From Uliginosibacterium sp. 31-16 (GTDB lineage: Bacteria > Pseudomonadota > Gammaproteobacteria > Burkholderiales > Rhodocyclaceae): 64,000 nucleotides of DNA. Below are positions 1-8,655 of the stretch, piece by piece. Within the stretch, counting starts at the first letter, position 1; each line of letters opens with the position of its first letter. The stretch is from contig NZ_JAVALZ010000004.1 in the NCBI RefSeq assembly GCF_030730865.1, forward strand, positions 1 to 64,000, read 5' to 3'. The position numbers and the translations under genes were made by a program. The notes below the pieces were generated by a model. The model did no database searches. It was not told the DNA's origin and was given only the letters and a program-made list of their open reading frames with translations.

Positions 1-1
1 C

Positions 2-77
2 TGGAGCGGGAAAAGAGTCTCGAACTCTCGACCTCAACCTTGGCAAGGTTGCGCTCTACCAACTGAGCTATTCCCGC
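2..77 (-). tRNA. tRNA-Gly (anticodon GCC)
   Basis: The minus strand folds into a standard cloverleaf: acceptor GCGGGAA pairing with TTCCCGC, D-arm AGCTCAGTTGGTAGAGC, anticodon loop with GCC, T-arm GGTTCGA-like AGTTCGAGACT, discriminator T and an encoded CCA at the 3' end. It is the last of three tRNAs transcribed in the same direction and is identical in sequence to the tRNA-Gly at 265-340. Either the two arose by duplication or they are kept alike by gene conversion. Confidence 0.97.
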
Positions 78-90
78 GTATTTCTTTTTC

Positions 91-164
91 TGGAGGCGCG
101 AGCCGGAGTCGAACCGACCTACACGGATTTGCAATCCGGTGCATAACCGCTTTGCTATCGCGCC
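91..164 (-). tRNA. tRNA-Cys (anticodon GCA)
   Basis: The minus strand gives a 74-nt cloverleaf with acceptor GGCGCGA/TCGCGCC, anticodon loop containing GCA flanked by the GGATT/AATCC stem, discriminator U (a cysteine identity element) and encoded CCA. It lies 13 nt upstream of one tRNA-Gly and about 100 nt downstream of the other, so all three are probably processed from one precursor. Confidence 0.97.
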
Positions 165-230
165 GTTATTCGACACAAATTCGGCTTGCGCCACCCCCGG
201 TCTTACCCGGAGTTTTTACTTCTAATTAAA

Positions 231-255
231 AGGGAAAGCCAGCTTCAGCTTTCCC
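231..255 (-). other. Hairpin between tRNA-Gly and tRNA-Cys
   Basis: On the minus strand GGGAAAGC (248-255) pairs with GCTTTCCC (232-239) around an 8-nt loop, followed by TTTTAATTAG. It resembles a weak intrinsic terminator or a processing stem inside the tRNA precursor. If it terminates, it would reduce expression of the two distal tRNAs; partial read-through is an inference. Confidence 0.4.
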
Positions 256-264
256 AGAAATTAC

Positions 265-340
265 TGGAGCGGGAAAAGAGTCTCGAACTCTCGACCTCAA
301 CCTTGGCAAGGTTGCGCTCTACCAACTGAGCTATTCCCGC
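265..340 (-). tRNA. tRNA-Gly (anticodon GCC), second copy
   Basis: This 76-nt cloverleaf is the promoter-proximal gene of the cluster and matches the tRNA-Gly at 2-77 base for base, including the encoded CCA and discriminator U. Its 5' end lies about 8 nt after the expected start of transcription from the promoter at 355-382. Confidence 0.97.
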
Positions 341-354
341 ATCACGAGCCGCGC

Positions 355-382
355 ATTTTAATGCTTTTCCGGAGTCTGTCAA
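355..382 (-). promoter_or_regulatory. Sigma-70 promoter of the tRNA-Gly/Cys/Gly cluster
   Basis: On the minus strand a perfect -35 TTGACA (377-382) is followed by a 16-nt spacer and TAAAAT (355-360), one base off the -10 consensus. It lies in the 52-nt gap between the pgsA stop codon and the first tRNA, so the tRNAs have a strong promoter of their own and need not depend on read-through from pgsA. Confidence 0.8.
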
Positions 383-392
383 GAATTTCTTG

Positions 393-959
393 CTACTTTT
401 CGTTCAGCACCGCCAGCGCCTTGCGCATGTAATACACCATCGACCACAGCGTCAGCACCGCAGCCACCCACATCAGCACCACTCCGATCTTGTGAATCGG
501 CAGCCCCAGCAGATCATCGCTGAACAGCAGCAAGGGGATCGCCGTCATCTGTGCAGTGGTCTTGAGCTTGCCGATGAACGACACGGCCACGCTGCGAGAC
601 TTGCCGAGCTGTGCCATCCACTCGCGCAAGGCAGAAATAGTCAGCTCGCGACCGATGATGATGAAGGCCAACAGCACGTTGCAGCGGTCCAGCCAGACCA
701 GCAGAACCAGTGCAGCACAAACCATCAGCTTGTCCGCCACCGGATCCAGGAATGCCCCGAATGCAGAAGTCACATTCATGCGTCGCGCCAGCCAGCCATC
801 GAACCAGTCAGTCACCGCCGCCACCACAAACAGCGCACAGGCCGTCACATTCTGGTGATGTGGCGACAGCACCTCGACAGGCAGGAAAAACACCGCCAGC
901 ACCAGCGGAATCATCACGATGCGTGCCCAAGTCAGGGCATTGGGAAGATTGAAATCCAT
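393..959 (-). CDS. pgsA: CDP-diacylglycerol--glycerol-3-phosphate 3-phosphatidyltransferase
   Basis: PgsA makes phosphatidylglycerophosphate from CDP-diacylglycerol and glycerol-3-phosphate at the inner membrane, the committed step to phosphatidylglycerol and cardiolipin. The 188-residue protein has the family length and opens with MDFNLPNALTWARI. The CDP-alcohol phosphotransferase signature (DG-x2-AR-x8-G-x3-D-x3-D) is visible as DWFDGWLARR followed by AFGAFLDPVADK at about residues 51-74. Several hydrophobic helices follow. The gene lies 17 nt after uvrC on the same strand, a common uvrC-pgsA arrangement in proteobacteria, and is followed by the tRNA cluster. Confidence 0.96.
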   Translation of the reverse strand: MDFNLPNALTWARIVMIPLVLAVFFLPVEVLSPHHQNVTACALFVVAAVTDWFDGWLARRMNVTSAFGAFLDPVADKLMVCAALVLLVWLDRCNVLLAFIIIGRELTISALREWMAQLGKSRSVAVSFIGKLKTTAQMTAIPLLLFSDDLLGLPIHKIGVVLMWVAAVLTLWSMVYYMRKALAVLNEK

Positions 960-976
960 TAGGGGTCCAGGTTCGC

Positions 977-2776
977 CTATCGCAAGGCGTTATAGATCTG
1001 CTCGGCCATTTTACGATTGATCCCATCGACGCGGCACAAATCTTCCACGGTCGCTTCGCGCACGCCTGCAAGTCCGCCAAACGCCTCAATCAGTTTCTTG
1101 CGCCGGGTCGGGCCGATGCCCGGAATATCTTCGAGCTTTGACGTCAGCCGCGTCTTGCTGCGCTTGGCGCGCATGCCGGTAATCGCAAAGCGGTGCGCCT
1201 CGTCGCGCACGGTCTGGATCAGATGCAGTGCCGGGTGCTCGCCGCCCAAGGCAAGACCGGGGCGGCCATCCGGCCAGATCAGTTGTTCGAGACCTGCCTT
1301 GCGCTCCTCGCCCTTGGCTACGCCCACCATGGCGATGCTTTGCAGGCCGAGTTCCGACAGCACTTCCCAGGCCACGCCGACCTGCCCCTTGCCCCCGTCA
1401 ATCAGGATCAGATCGGGGCGCACGCCCTCGCCTGCGGCGACCTTCTCATAACGCCGTGTCAGCGCCTGGCGCATCGCCGCATAGTCATCGCCACCGGTAA
1501 TGCCGCTAATGTTGAAGCGGCGATACTCGCTCTTCTTCATGCCTGCACCTTCCCACACCACGCAAGACGCCTGGGTGGCCTCACCCTGGGTGTGCGAGAT
1601 GTCGAAGCACTCGATGCGGTTCGGGCGCTCGGCCATTTCCAGCGCAGCTTGCAGCGCATCAAGCTGTGTCTCGGCACGACCGGTTTCGCGCAGGCGGGTT
1701 TCGATGGCCAGCTTCGCGTTGTTCTGCGCCATCTCGGCCCAGGCCTTCTCGGCCTGAAAGCGTGCCACAGCGACGATGGGAGGGCGTTCCAGAACGTCTT
1801 CGAGCACCGCACGCACCGCGTCGATATCCGCGCCCTCGATCACCAGCTTGGCAGGTGCCGGATGCAGGCGGTAATGCTGCTCGACATACGCCAGCAAGGC
1901 ATCCGCCACGGTGAGACCTTCACTCGCGCTGGGAAACTGGGCACGGTCGCCCAAGTGACGCCCGCCGCGTACCATCGCCAGATTCACGCAGACCTGCCCG
2001 CCCGCAGCCTCGGCAACAAGGATGTCCACATCCTCGTCCTTGCCGGAATCGACGAACTGCTTGTGCAGCACGGTCTGCAAGGCGCGGATCTGGTCACGGA
2101 ACACCGCTGCCTGCTCGAAGGCGAACGCATCCGACGCCGCCTGCATGCGCGCCGTCAAACTATCAATCACGTCAGAATGGCGGCCTTCCAAAAAGAGCGT
2201 GGCGAGCTTCACGTCACGCGCGTAACTCTCGGCATCGATCACATTCACGCAAGGCGCCGAGCAGCGCTTGATCTGATGCAACAGACAGGGCCGCGAGCGA
2301 TTACTGAAGACGCTGTTCTCGCAGGTTCGCAGCAGGAACAGGCGCTGCAGCAGCTGGATACTCTCGCGCGCCGCCCAGCTCGACGGGAAGGGCCCGAAGT
2401 AGCGCACGCCCTTTTCGAAAGCGCCCCGGTAGTAGGCCAGACGCGGCGAAGCGTCGCCGGTGATGGCGATATAGGGATAGCTCTTGTCGTCGCGAAACAG
2501 GATGTTGTAGCGCGGCTTGAGCGTCTTGATGAGGTTGTTTTCGAGGATCAGCGCCTCGGCCTCGGAGCGCACCGCCGTGGTATCCACACGCACGATCTGC
2601 GCCACCATCAGCGCGATGCGCGGGCTCGGATGATTCTTCTGGAAGTAATTCGAGACGCGACGCTTGAGGTTCTTGGCCTTGCCGACGTAGAGCACTTCTT
2701 CATCGACGCCGATCATGCGGTACACGCCGGGCGCTTCGGTCAGCGCACGCAGGAAGGGTTTGTGATCGAAACTCAC
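977..2776 (-). CDS. uvrC: Excinuclease ABC subunit C
   Basis: UvrC makes the two incisions flanking a DNA lesion after UvrAB has located it. The protein shows the N-terminal GIY-YIG nuclease (GVYRMIG to [19 protein letters not shown]), a UVR motif near residue 200, the RNase H-like second nuclease ([30 protein letters not shown]) and C-terminal helix-hairpin-helix repeats ([32 protein letters not shown]). I chose a GTG start at 2776 (599 aa), preceded by AGGGGG at 6-nt spacing and giving the usual MSFD-type N-terminus. An ATG at 2803 would add nine residues, but it lies inside the 40-bp-period repeat. Confidence 0.96.
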   Translation of the reverse strand: MSFDHKPFLRALTEAPGVYRMIGVDEEVLYVGKAKNLKRRVSNYFQKNHPSPRIALMVAQIVRVDTTAVRSEAEALILENNLIKTLKPRYNILFRDDKSYPYIAITGDASPRLAYYRGAFEKGVRYFGPFPSSWAARESIQLLQRLFLLRTCENSVFSNRSRPCLLHQIKRCSAPCVNVIDAESYARDVKLATLFLEGRHSDVIDSLTARMQAASDAFAFEQAAVFRDQIRALQTVLHKQFVDSGKDEDVDILVAEAAGGQVCVNLAMVRGGRHLGDRAQFPSASEGLTVADALLAYVEQHYRLHPAPAKLVIEGADIDAVRAVLEDVLERPPIVAVARFQAEKAWAEMAQNNAKLAIETRLRETGRAETQLDALQAALEMAERPNRIECFDISHTQGEATQASCVVWEGAGMKKSEYRRFNISGITGGDDYAAMRQALTRRYEKVAAGEGVRPDLILIDGGKGQVGVAWEVLSELGLQSIAMVGVAKGEERKAGLEQLIWPDGRPGLALGGEHPALHLIQTVRDEAHRFAITGMRAKRSKTRLTSKLEDIPGIGPTRRKKLIEAFGGLAGVREATVEDLCRVDGINRKMAEQIYNALR

Positions 2777-2788
2777 GCCAGCCCCCTG

Positions 2789-2901
2789 CCTGAAGAGCCG
2801 CATCCAGTCTCATTCTTCAGGAACATATCTCGCAGAGGCAATCTGCAGGCGGCTCTGCAGCACGCATGCCTGCAGATGTCCGTCAGAAGCGGCTTCCCAG
2901 A
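2789..2901. repeat. Three-unit 40-bp-period intergenic element, copy 1
   Basis: Three units end with TCTTCAG (2814), TCTGCAG (2854) and TTCCCAG (2894), exactly 40 bp apart. Unit 1 is an inverted repeat: CCTGAAGA (2789-2796), 17-nt core, TCTTCAGG (2814-2821). In unit 2 both arms carry a matching change (GCAGA with TCTGC), which keeps the pairing. Unit 3 keeps the core GTCCGTCAGAAGCGGC but not its arm pairing. The element lies 8 nt after the nagZ stop codon and covers the upstream candidate start of uvrC. Three further copies are at 24549, 35203 and 49186. Confidence 0.8.
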
Positions 2902-2909
2902 CACACGCA

Positions 2910-3941
2910 TCAGGCCAAGGCCTGCACCGAAGCCCAGGCATCCGTGAAGCGTTTGTCGATCGACAGCACTTCCATTGCCGGATACTGCACGGGCTGCAGC
3001 GCGGCGATGCGCGCAGCGGATTCGGCTCGCAAAGCGGGCTGCCAGCGCGTCAGCAGGTCTGCGGTGAAGTCGGGACGATTGCACACCAGCACCATGTCGC
3101 AGCCTGCGGCATAAGCGGCCTCGGCACGCCCGACGATATCGCCTGCGAGGGTGGCGCCTTCCATGGTCAGATCATCGCTGAACACCACACCATTGAAGCC
3201 GATGCGCCCCCGCAGTACATCCTGCAACCAGAAGGGCGAGAAGCCCGCCGGGTGCGGATCGATCTGTTCATACACCACATGCGCCGGCATCACACCAGAG
3301 AGCACCTGCTTCAGCTCTGCGCGATAAGGTGCGATGTCCTCCGCCCAGATTGCGTCAAAACTGCGCGTATCGACCGGCATCGCCACATGCGAATCCGCCT
3401 CGGCAAAGCCATGCCCGGGAAAATGCTTGCCGACACAGCCCATGCCGGCCTCGCGCAAGCCCATCGCCAGCGCATGCGCCAGCATGGCAGTGATCTGCGG
3501 GTCGCGGTGGAAGGCGCGATCACCTACCACGGCACTCTGACCGTAATCCAGATCGAGCACCGGCGTGAAGGAAAGATCAATGCCGTGCGCGAGCAATTCG
3601 GACGCCAGCACGTAGCCCACGTCCTGCGCCGAAAGCAAGGCCTCGCGCGGCGAACGGGCATACAGCTCGCCCAGCTTGCGCATTGCCGGCAGGCGCGTGA
3701 AGCCCTGGCGGAAGCGCTGCACGCGACCACCTTCGTGATCCACGGCGATGATCAGGGCCGGGCTGCGCAGAGCGTGAATCTCGGCGCACAAGGCAGCGAG
3801 CTGATCGGGGTTTTCGAAATTACGAGAAAACAGGATCACGCCACCCACCAGCGGATGGCACAACACTTCGCGCTCAGTGTCACTCAGCCTGAATCCGGCA
3901 ACATCGGCCATCACAGGGCCGTGGGGGAGCAAAAGACTCAT
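2910..3941 (-). CDS. nagZ: Beta-N-acetylhexosaminidase
   Basis: NagZ removes GlcNAc from 1,6-anhydro-muropeptides in the cytoplasm during cell-wall recycling. This 343-residue glycoside hydrolase family 3 protein has the expected IIAVDHEGGRVQRF segment near residue 64 and the KHFPGHG substrate-binding loop near residue 173, followed by DSHVAMP. The nucleophile region is visible as VVFSDDLTM. There is no signal peptide, as expected. Its start overlaps the acpS stop by 4 nt, so the two are translationally coupled in the pdxJ-acpS-nagZ order common in proteobacteria. Confidence 0.95.
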   Translation of the reverse strand: MSLLLPHGPVMADVAGFRLSDTEREVLCHPLVGGVILFSRNFENPDQLAALCAEIHALRSPALIIAVDHEGGRVQRFRQGFTRLPAMRKLGELYARSPREALLSAQDVGYVLASELLAHGIDLSFTPVLDLDYGQSAVVGDRAFHRDPQITAMLAHALAMGLREAGMGCVGKHFPGHGFAEADSHVAMPVDTRSFDAIWAEDIAPYRAELKQVLSGVMPAHVVYEQIDPHPAGFSPFWLQDVLRGRIGFNGVVFSDDLTMEGATLAGDIVGRAEAAYAAGCDMVLVCNRPDFTADLLTRWQPALRAESAARIAALQPVQYPAMEVLSIDKRFTDAWASVQALA

Positions 3942-4318
3942 GAGTGTTTTTCCAGAATCGCGAAGGCGATCACATGCTCGCGCTCGTCGCTGATCGACAG
4001 ATGCGCATTCAGGCCAAGACCCAGCAGATGATCGGCCAGCGCATCACTAAAAATGTACAGAGGTTTGCCAAGCGCGTCGTGGCTCACGCCGATGGCAGAC
4101 AAGGTCGCCGGTGGGCGCAAACCCGTGCCGAGCGCTTTGGCAAAAGCTTCCTTGGCAGCAAAACGCTTGGCGAGGAAACGCTCCGGTTCGCGCGTCTTCC
4201 TGTAAGCATCCAGCTCGTCCGGATGCAACAGGCGCTCGGCAAAACGCTCACCATGACGCGCCAGCGCCTCGCGCATGCGCGCGACCGTGACGATATCCGT
4301 GCCGATGCCGTAAATCAC
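3938..4318 (-). CDS. acpS: Holo-[acyl-carrier-protein] synthase
   Basis: AcpS transfers the 4'-phosphopantetheine of CoA onto the serine of ACP, here AcpP encoded at 18163-18402. The 126-residue length is normal. The magnesium-binding N-terminus is seen as IYGIGTDIVTVARM, and the second motif as RFAAKEAFAKALGTG with its conserved KEA. It overlaps nagZ by 4 nt and follows pdxJ by 9 nt, forming one transcription unit on the minus strand. Confidence 0.96.
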   Translation of the reverse strand: MIYGIGTDIVTVARMREALARHGERFAERLLHPDELDAYRKTREPERFLAKRFAAKEAFAKALGTGLRPPATLSAIGVSHDALGKPLYIFSDALADHLLGLGLNAHLSISDEREHVIAFAILEKHS

Positions 4319-4327
4319 GTAGCGAGC

Positions 4328-5089
4328 TCAGCGTGCCAAGCGCGTGGCGTCGGCTTCGCGCATCAGACGCTTCATCTCGGCCACGGCCTCGCGCAAACCG
4401 ACGAACACGGCACGACTGACAATGGCGTGACCAATGTGCAGCTCACGCACATCCGGCAGTGCGGCAACCGGTTGCACGTTGAAATAATTGAGCGCATGGC
4501 CTGCGTTGAAGCGCATGCCCAGATCAACGATGGCACGACCCGCTACGCGGATCTTGTTCAACTCCTCCAGCACCGCGGGGCTGCGTGCATCACGACCCTT
4601 GGTGTGAAAGGCTGCCGCATAAGGGCCAGTGTGGATTTCGCAGACCCGCGCACCGATACGTGCAGCCGCCTCGACCTGGGCCGGCTCCGGATCGATGAAT
4701 ACGCTGGTCATGATGCCGGCGTCAGCCAGGCGGGCAATCACGTCTTTCAGGCGCACCTCCTGCCCGACGATGTCGAGCCCGCCTTCAGTGGTGACTTCCT
4801 GTCGCCCCTCGGGCACCAGCATCGCCATCTCCGGCTTGATTTGGCAGGCGATACCGACCATCTCATCGGTGGCCGCCATTTCGAGATTGAGTTTGATGTG
4901 TGTGAGCTCGCGCAAGCGCCGTACATCGTGATCCTGAATGTGGCGACGGTCTTCGCGCAGATGCACGGTAATGCCGTCGGCCCCGCCCAGATGAGCTTCA
5001 ACCGCTGCCCATACCGGATCCGGCTCATAGGTTTTCCGCGCCTGGCGGAGGGTAGCAACGTGGTCGATATTTACGCCGAGTTCAATCAT
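4328..5089 (-). CDS. pdxJ: Pyridoxine 5'-phosphate synthase
   Basis: PdxJ condenses 1-deoxyxylulose-5-phosphate with 3-amino-2-oxopropyl phosphate to form pyridoxine 5'-phosphate, the last ring-forming step of DXP-dependent vitamin B6 synthesis. The 253-residue TIM-barrel protein begins with [15 protein letters not shown] and contains [15 protein letters not shown] and the HTGPYA and [14 protein letters not shown] phosphate-binding regions. It lies between recO and acpS on the minus strand. Confidence 0.97.
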   Translation of the reverse strand: MIELGVNIDHVATLRQARKTYEPDPVWAAVEAHLGGADGITVHLREDRRHIQDHDVRRLRELTHIKLNLEMAATDEMVGIACQIKPEMAMLVPEGRQEVTTEGGLDIVGQEVRLKDVIARLADAGIMTSVFIDPEPAQVEAAARIGARVCEIHTGPYAAAFHTKGRDARSPAVLEELNKIRVAGRAIVDLGMRFNAGHALNYFNVQPVAALPDVRELHIGHAIVSRAVFVGLREAVAEMKRLMREADATRLAR

Positions 5090-5134
5090 TCTGGTTCCCT
5101 CAAAAACTTCGACTTCAAAGATCGAAGTATTTCC

Positions 5135-5857
5135 TTAGAGTTCCTGCAACTCCATGAGAATGCGGCGCGATTCAAGCGCCTGCCCGCCAAGATGGTACTG
5201 GATCAAACGCCGCATGAGACCCTTGGCGTGCGCTAAAGTCTCCTGCGCACTGAAGTCGCCCTCAGCCATCGCCAGCAGGGTACGGCCAGGAATCAAGGAT
5301 AGATCACTTGTCGCATCATCGGCCTCGACCGGCCCACGTTCGGTCAAGAAAATGTATTCGCCGTCAGCACTTACTGCCTCACCGGTCTCGACATCGCAAT
5401 CCAGCGTCGGCGCATAGCCAATTTCACGCAAGAGCACGAGCTCAAAACCGCGCAACAGGGGCTCGTAAGCCTGGCCTGCAGCAAGCCGGGCCAGCGTTTC
5501 GGCGTAGGCATCAAAAAGCAGTGGGTGTGCGTCCTCACGCGGCAGGAGACGCAGCAGGAGCTCATTGAGGTAGTAGCCACACAGCAGGCCAATGCCGCAA
5601 AGCAAGGCCTGCCCGCCCTGCCAGCTGGCGTGCGTCAGGGTCTTGATCTCGGCCTTGCCGGTCCAGGAAACATCCAGGGGCTGAAAAGCCATCAAGACGC
5701 CCCGCAGGGTTGAGCCTGTGCGCCGCGCGCCCTTCGCGGCCATGGGCACACGCCCATATTCGCGCGAAAAAATTTCGGCGATCAGGCTGGTTTCACGCCA
5801 CGGATAGCTGTGCAGCAAAAAACCGGTCTGATTGTCGATGCGCAGGCGCGTACTCAT
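5135..5857 (-). CDS. recO: DNA repair protein RecO
   Basis: RecO binds single-stranded DNA and, with RecR, loads RecA onto SSB-coated gaps. The 240-residue protein starts with an OB-fold (TGFLLHSYPWRETSLIAEIFSREYGRV, then MAAKGARR), followed by the helical C-terminal domain containing LLREIGYAPTLDCDVETGE. The zinc-finger cysteines of some RecO proteins are not present here. It stands 16 nt after era and shares its strand, matching the era-recO-pdxJ order of proteobacteria. Confidence 0.95.
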   Translation of the reverse strand: MSTRLRIDNQTGFLLHSYPWRETSLIAEIFSREYGRVPMAAKGARRTGSTLRGVLMAFQPLDVSWTGKAEIKTLTHASWQGGQALLCGIGLLCGYYLNELLLRLLPREDAHPLLFDAYAETLARLAAGQAYEPLLRGFELVLLREIGYAPTLDCDVETGEAVSADGEYIFLTERGPVEADDATSDLSLIPGRTLLAMAEGDFSAQETLAHAKGLMRRLIQYHLGGQALESRRILMELQEL

Positions 5858-5873
5858 GCTGCCAGACGCGCGA

Positions 5874-6764
5874 TCAGTCGTAACCGAGCGACTTCAATGC
5901 GCGCTCGTCATCGGCCCAGCCACTCTTAACCTTGACCCAGGTTTCGAGGTAAACCTTGCCGTCGAAGAGTTTTTCGAGCTCGACACGCGCTTCGGAAGAT
6001 ATGCGCTTGAGACTCTCACCGCCCTTGCCGATGACGATGCCCTTGTGGCTCGCCTTGTCGACAATGATCGCCGCGAAGATCCGGCGCAGATTGCCTTCGA
6101 CTTCGAATTTCTCGATCTCGACGGTCATTCCATACGGCAACTCCTCGCCGATCATGCGAAAGAGTTTCTCACGCAGAAACTCGGCGGCAAGGAAACGTTC
6201 GCTGCGATCAGTAATGTCATCCTCGCCGAACAGCGGCTCGCCTTCTGGCAGATATTTTCCAAGCGCCTTCAGCAACTGATCGACGTTATGGCCCTTCTCG
6301 GCGCTGACCGGCACGATCTCGGCAAACGGGAATTCCGCGGACATTTTCTCCATGAACGGGAGAAGTTTCGTCTTGTCCGCTTCCAGATCCACCTTGTTGA
6401 TGACCAGCACCACTTTGGCTTCGCGCGGCAGCAACTCAAGCACTTTTCGGTCGTCAGGTCCGAAACGACCTGGCTCGATCAGGAACATGACCACATCCAC
6501 CTCGGCCAGGACCTGATTGACCGTGCGGTTCATCGTCGAATTCAGGGCGTTGCGGTGATGCGTCTGAAAACCCGGTGTGTCAACGAAAATGAACTGCTGT
6601 CGGCCCTCGGTCAGCACGCCCGTGATACGGTGACGCGTGGTCTGCGCCTTGCGCGAGACGATGCTGACTTTCTGCCCCACCAGACGGTTCAGCAGCGTCG
6701 ACTTGCCAACATTGGGACGACCAACAATGGCCACCAGACCGGTGTAAAAAACTTCGTCGCTCAT
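5874..6764 (-). CDS. era: GTPase Era
   Basis: Era is an essential GTPase that binds the 3' end of 16S rRNA and helps mature the 30S subunit. The 296-residue protein has G1 GRPNVGKS, G2 around [10 protein letters not shown]3 DTPGF, G4 NKVD and G5 SAEKG, then a C-terminal KH domain with [14 protein letters not shown]. Its start overlaps the rnc stop by 4 nt. RNase III and Era both act in rRNA processing, so the coupling is functionally sensible. Confidence 0.97.
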   Translation of the reverse strand: MSDEVFYTGLVAIVGRPNVGKSTLLNRLVGQKVSIVSRKAQTTRHRITGVLTEGRQQFIFVDTPGFQTHHRNALNSTMNRTVNQVLAEVDVVMFLIEPGRFGPDDRKVLELLPREAKVVLVINKVDLEADKTKLLPFMEKMSAEFPFAEIVPVSAEKGHNVDQLLKALGKYLPEGEPLFGEDDITDRSERFLAAEFLREKLFRMIGEELPYGMTVEIEKFEVEGNLRRIFAAIIVDKASHKGIVIGKGGESLKRISSEARVELEKLFDGKVYLETWVKVKSGWADDERALKSLGYD

Positions 6765-7444
6765 GCTTGTTCCAGTTGGGTCAATGCGGCGGCGGCAGCC
6801 ACTTGCTCGGCAATGCGGCGACTGGCCCCCACCCCGGCAGTGCAGATATTCAAACGCTCAATCACGCAATGCACTTCAAATTCGCGGGCATGCGCTTCGC
6901 CGCGCTCCTCCGTCATCTCGTACTTCGGCAAAGGCAAACGGCGCGCCTGCAAGGCCTCCTGCAATGCCGTCTTGGGGTCCTTGAGTGAGCGGGCAGGATC
7001 AAGAGACATCAGCATTTCAGCGTACAAGCCATCAATCACACGCTTGACTGCCTCAAAACCGGCATCCAGATAAATTGCTCCAAACACGGCTTCCAGAGCG
7101 TCAGCGAGGATGGAAGGGCGACGATGACCGCCACTCTTCAACTCCCCCTCCCCCAGACTCAGGCAACTCCCCAGATCAAGGCGCTCGGCAATCATCTGCA
7201 AGGTATCCTGCCTTACCAGCTGCGCACGCAAACGCGACATCTCCCCTTCACGCAGTCCGTCAAAGCGCACATACAGCGCCAAGGCAACCACCATGTTGAG
7301 AATGCTGTCGCCCAGAAATTCCAGACGCTCGTTATGATCAGCAGAAAAACTGCGATGTGTCAGCGCCTGACGCAACAATACCGTACGCTGAAAGCGGTAG
7401 CTCAGTTGTCGTTCCAGCACTTCAAATTTCAATGCACTGCTCAA
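6761..7444 (-). CDS. rnc: Ribonuclease III
   Basis: RNase III cuts double-stranded RNA, including the rRNA precursor. The 227-residue protein carries the signature [15 protein letters not shown] near residue 38 with the acidic catalytic residues, a second acidic cluster at [14 protein letters not shown], and a C-terminal double-stranded RNA-binding domain ([20 protein letters not shown]). It is coupled to the upstream DUF4845 gene and the downstream era gene by 4-nt overlaps. Confidence 0.97.
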   Translation of the reverse strand: MSSALKFEVLERQLSYRFQRTVLLRQALTHRSFSADHNERLEFLGDSILNMVVALALYVRFDGLREGEMSRLRAQLVRQDTLQMIAERLDLGSCLSLGEGELKSGGHRRPSILADALEAVFGAIYLDAGFEAVKRVIDGLYAEMLMSLDPARSLKDPKTALQEALQARRLPLPKYEMTEERGEAHAREFEVHCVIERLNICTAGVGASRRIAEQVAAAAALTQLEQA

Positions 7445-7791
7445 TTCGAGGAAACGTCAAAATCAAAATACAACCCGACATTCGCAAACAGGGGAACTTC
7501 CCGGCGGTAAGAAACCTGCAGGGTTACCTTGCCGTTATCCTTGTTGACCGAAACGGCCTGCGGATCTACCGATGTGATGTCATTCACATCCCGATGCTTG
7601 CTGAATGCGGTGCGAAACGTACTGGGCGGAGCGCCAGGATCTGTCGCAGCCACAACATTCTTGAAGCCTTTCTTGACCTCGAAGTACTCATTGAAAACCG
7701 GCACCAGCTTCAAACCCAGCACCAGCACTGACATCAACAGCGCCCCGACGATCAAGGTAGAAATCAGTGAAAACCCGTTCTGTCGCTTCAT
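7441..7791 (-). CDS. DUF4845 family membrane protein
   Basis: This 116-residue protein has a prepilin-like N-terminus (KRQNGFSLISTLIVGALLMSVLVLGLKLVP), one membrane segment and a short periplasmic domain. It resembles the DUF4845 family, regularly found between lepB and rnc in betaproteobacteria and pseudomonads, whose role is unknown. The G-F-S-L motif with no glutamate at +5 makes a true type IV prepilin unlikely. It lies 17 nt after lepB and overlaps rnc by 4 nt. Confidence 0.85.
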   Translation of the reverse strand: MKRQNGFSLISTLIVGALLMSVLVLGLKLVPVFNEYFEVKKGFKNVVAATDPGAPPSTFRTAFSKHRDVNDITSVDPQAVSVNKDNGKVTLQVSYRREVPLFANVGLYFDFDVSSN

Positions 7792-7808
7792 GTCACTTCT
7801 CCCTAATT

Positions 7809-8630
7809 TCAGTGAAAACTTCCAATCCTGCCGAAGCTGACGCCTGATGGCGGCAGAATCCGGTCAGCGTGGAACCAGACAAAGAAAGCCCGGCCGACAA
7901 TATTCTCATCTGGCACAAACCCCCATACACGCGAATCAGCACTCTGGTCGCGGTTGTCCCCCATCACAAAATAATGGCCTTCCGGCACTGTGCACGTCAC
8001 GCCGGAACCGGAATAACTGCAGTTGTCAGAATAAACATGTGGAACCACCATCTGCTCGGGCACAAAAGGCTGAGCATCACGATTATTCAGCATCATGTGC
8101 TTGCGCCCGCCGCCCAGATCTTCTTCCAGCTTCTGGAATACGTCAAAGGTCTGCGGAATGAGAAAGTCTCCATCCGGACGAACGGCCATGGCCTCACCGT
8201 TGATGGTCAAACGCTTGTTGGCATACTCCAGTTTGTCACCCGGCAATCCAATCACACGCTTGATGTAATCCTGTCGCGTATCGTGTGGATAGCGGAAGAC
8301 CATCACATCACCACGCTGCGGATTTCCAATTTCAACAACCTTTTTATTAAGCACCGGAAGCCGAATCCCGTAAGCATATTTATTCACGAGAATAAAGTCG
8401 CCGACATACAAGGTTGGATACATCGAACCGGAAGGAATGCGAAACGGCTCTATCCAGAATGAGCGCAGCATGAAGATCGGCAAGATAACCGGGAAAAAAC
8501 TTGCGCCATACTCAACCCACCATGGATCCGGCTCGCCCTTGGCACGCAGTTTTCGCGCCTTGAATACGTCGTAGAACCACAACACGCCCGAGATAACACT
8601 CAGGACAAACAGAATGAGAGCAAAATCCAC
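7809..8630 (-). CDS. lepB: Signal peptidase I
   Basis: LepB cleaves signal peptides from exported proteins at the outer face of the inner membrane. The 273-residue protein has two N-terminal membrane segments, the catalytic serine in RIPSGSMYPTL, the catalytic lysine region in RGDVMVFRYP to DYIKRVIGLPGD, and the late box GHYFVMGDNRDQSADSR. A Cys pair (NCSYSGSGVTC) sits in the periplasmic insert. It lies 25 nt after lepA, as in most proteobacteria. Confidence 0.97.
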   Translation of the reverse strand: MDFALILFVLSVISGVLWFYDVFKARKLRAKGEPDPWWVEYGASFFPVILPIFMLRSFWIEPFRIPSGSMYPTLYVGDFILVNKYAYGIRLPVLNKKVVEIGNPQRGDVMVFRYPHDTRQDYIKRVIGLPGDKLEYANKRLTINGEAMAVRPDGDFLIPQTFDVFQKLEEDLGGGRKHMMLNNRDAQPFVPEQMVVPHVYSDNCSYSGSGVTCTVPEGHYFVMGDNRDQSADSRVWGFVPDENIVGRAFFVWFHADRILPPSGVSFGRIGSFH

Positions 8631-8655
8631 GAATACCTCGAATCAAAAATTTCGG

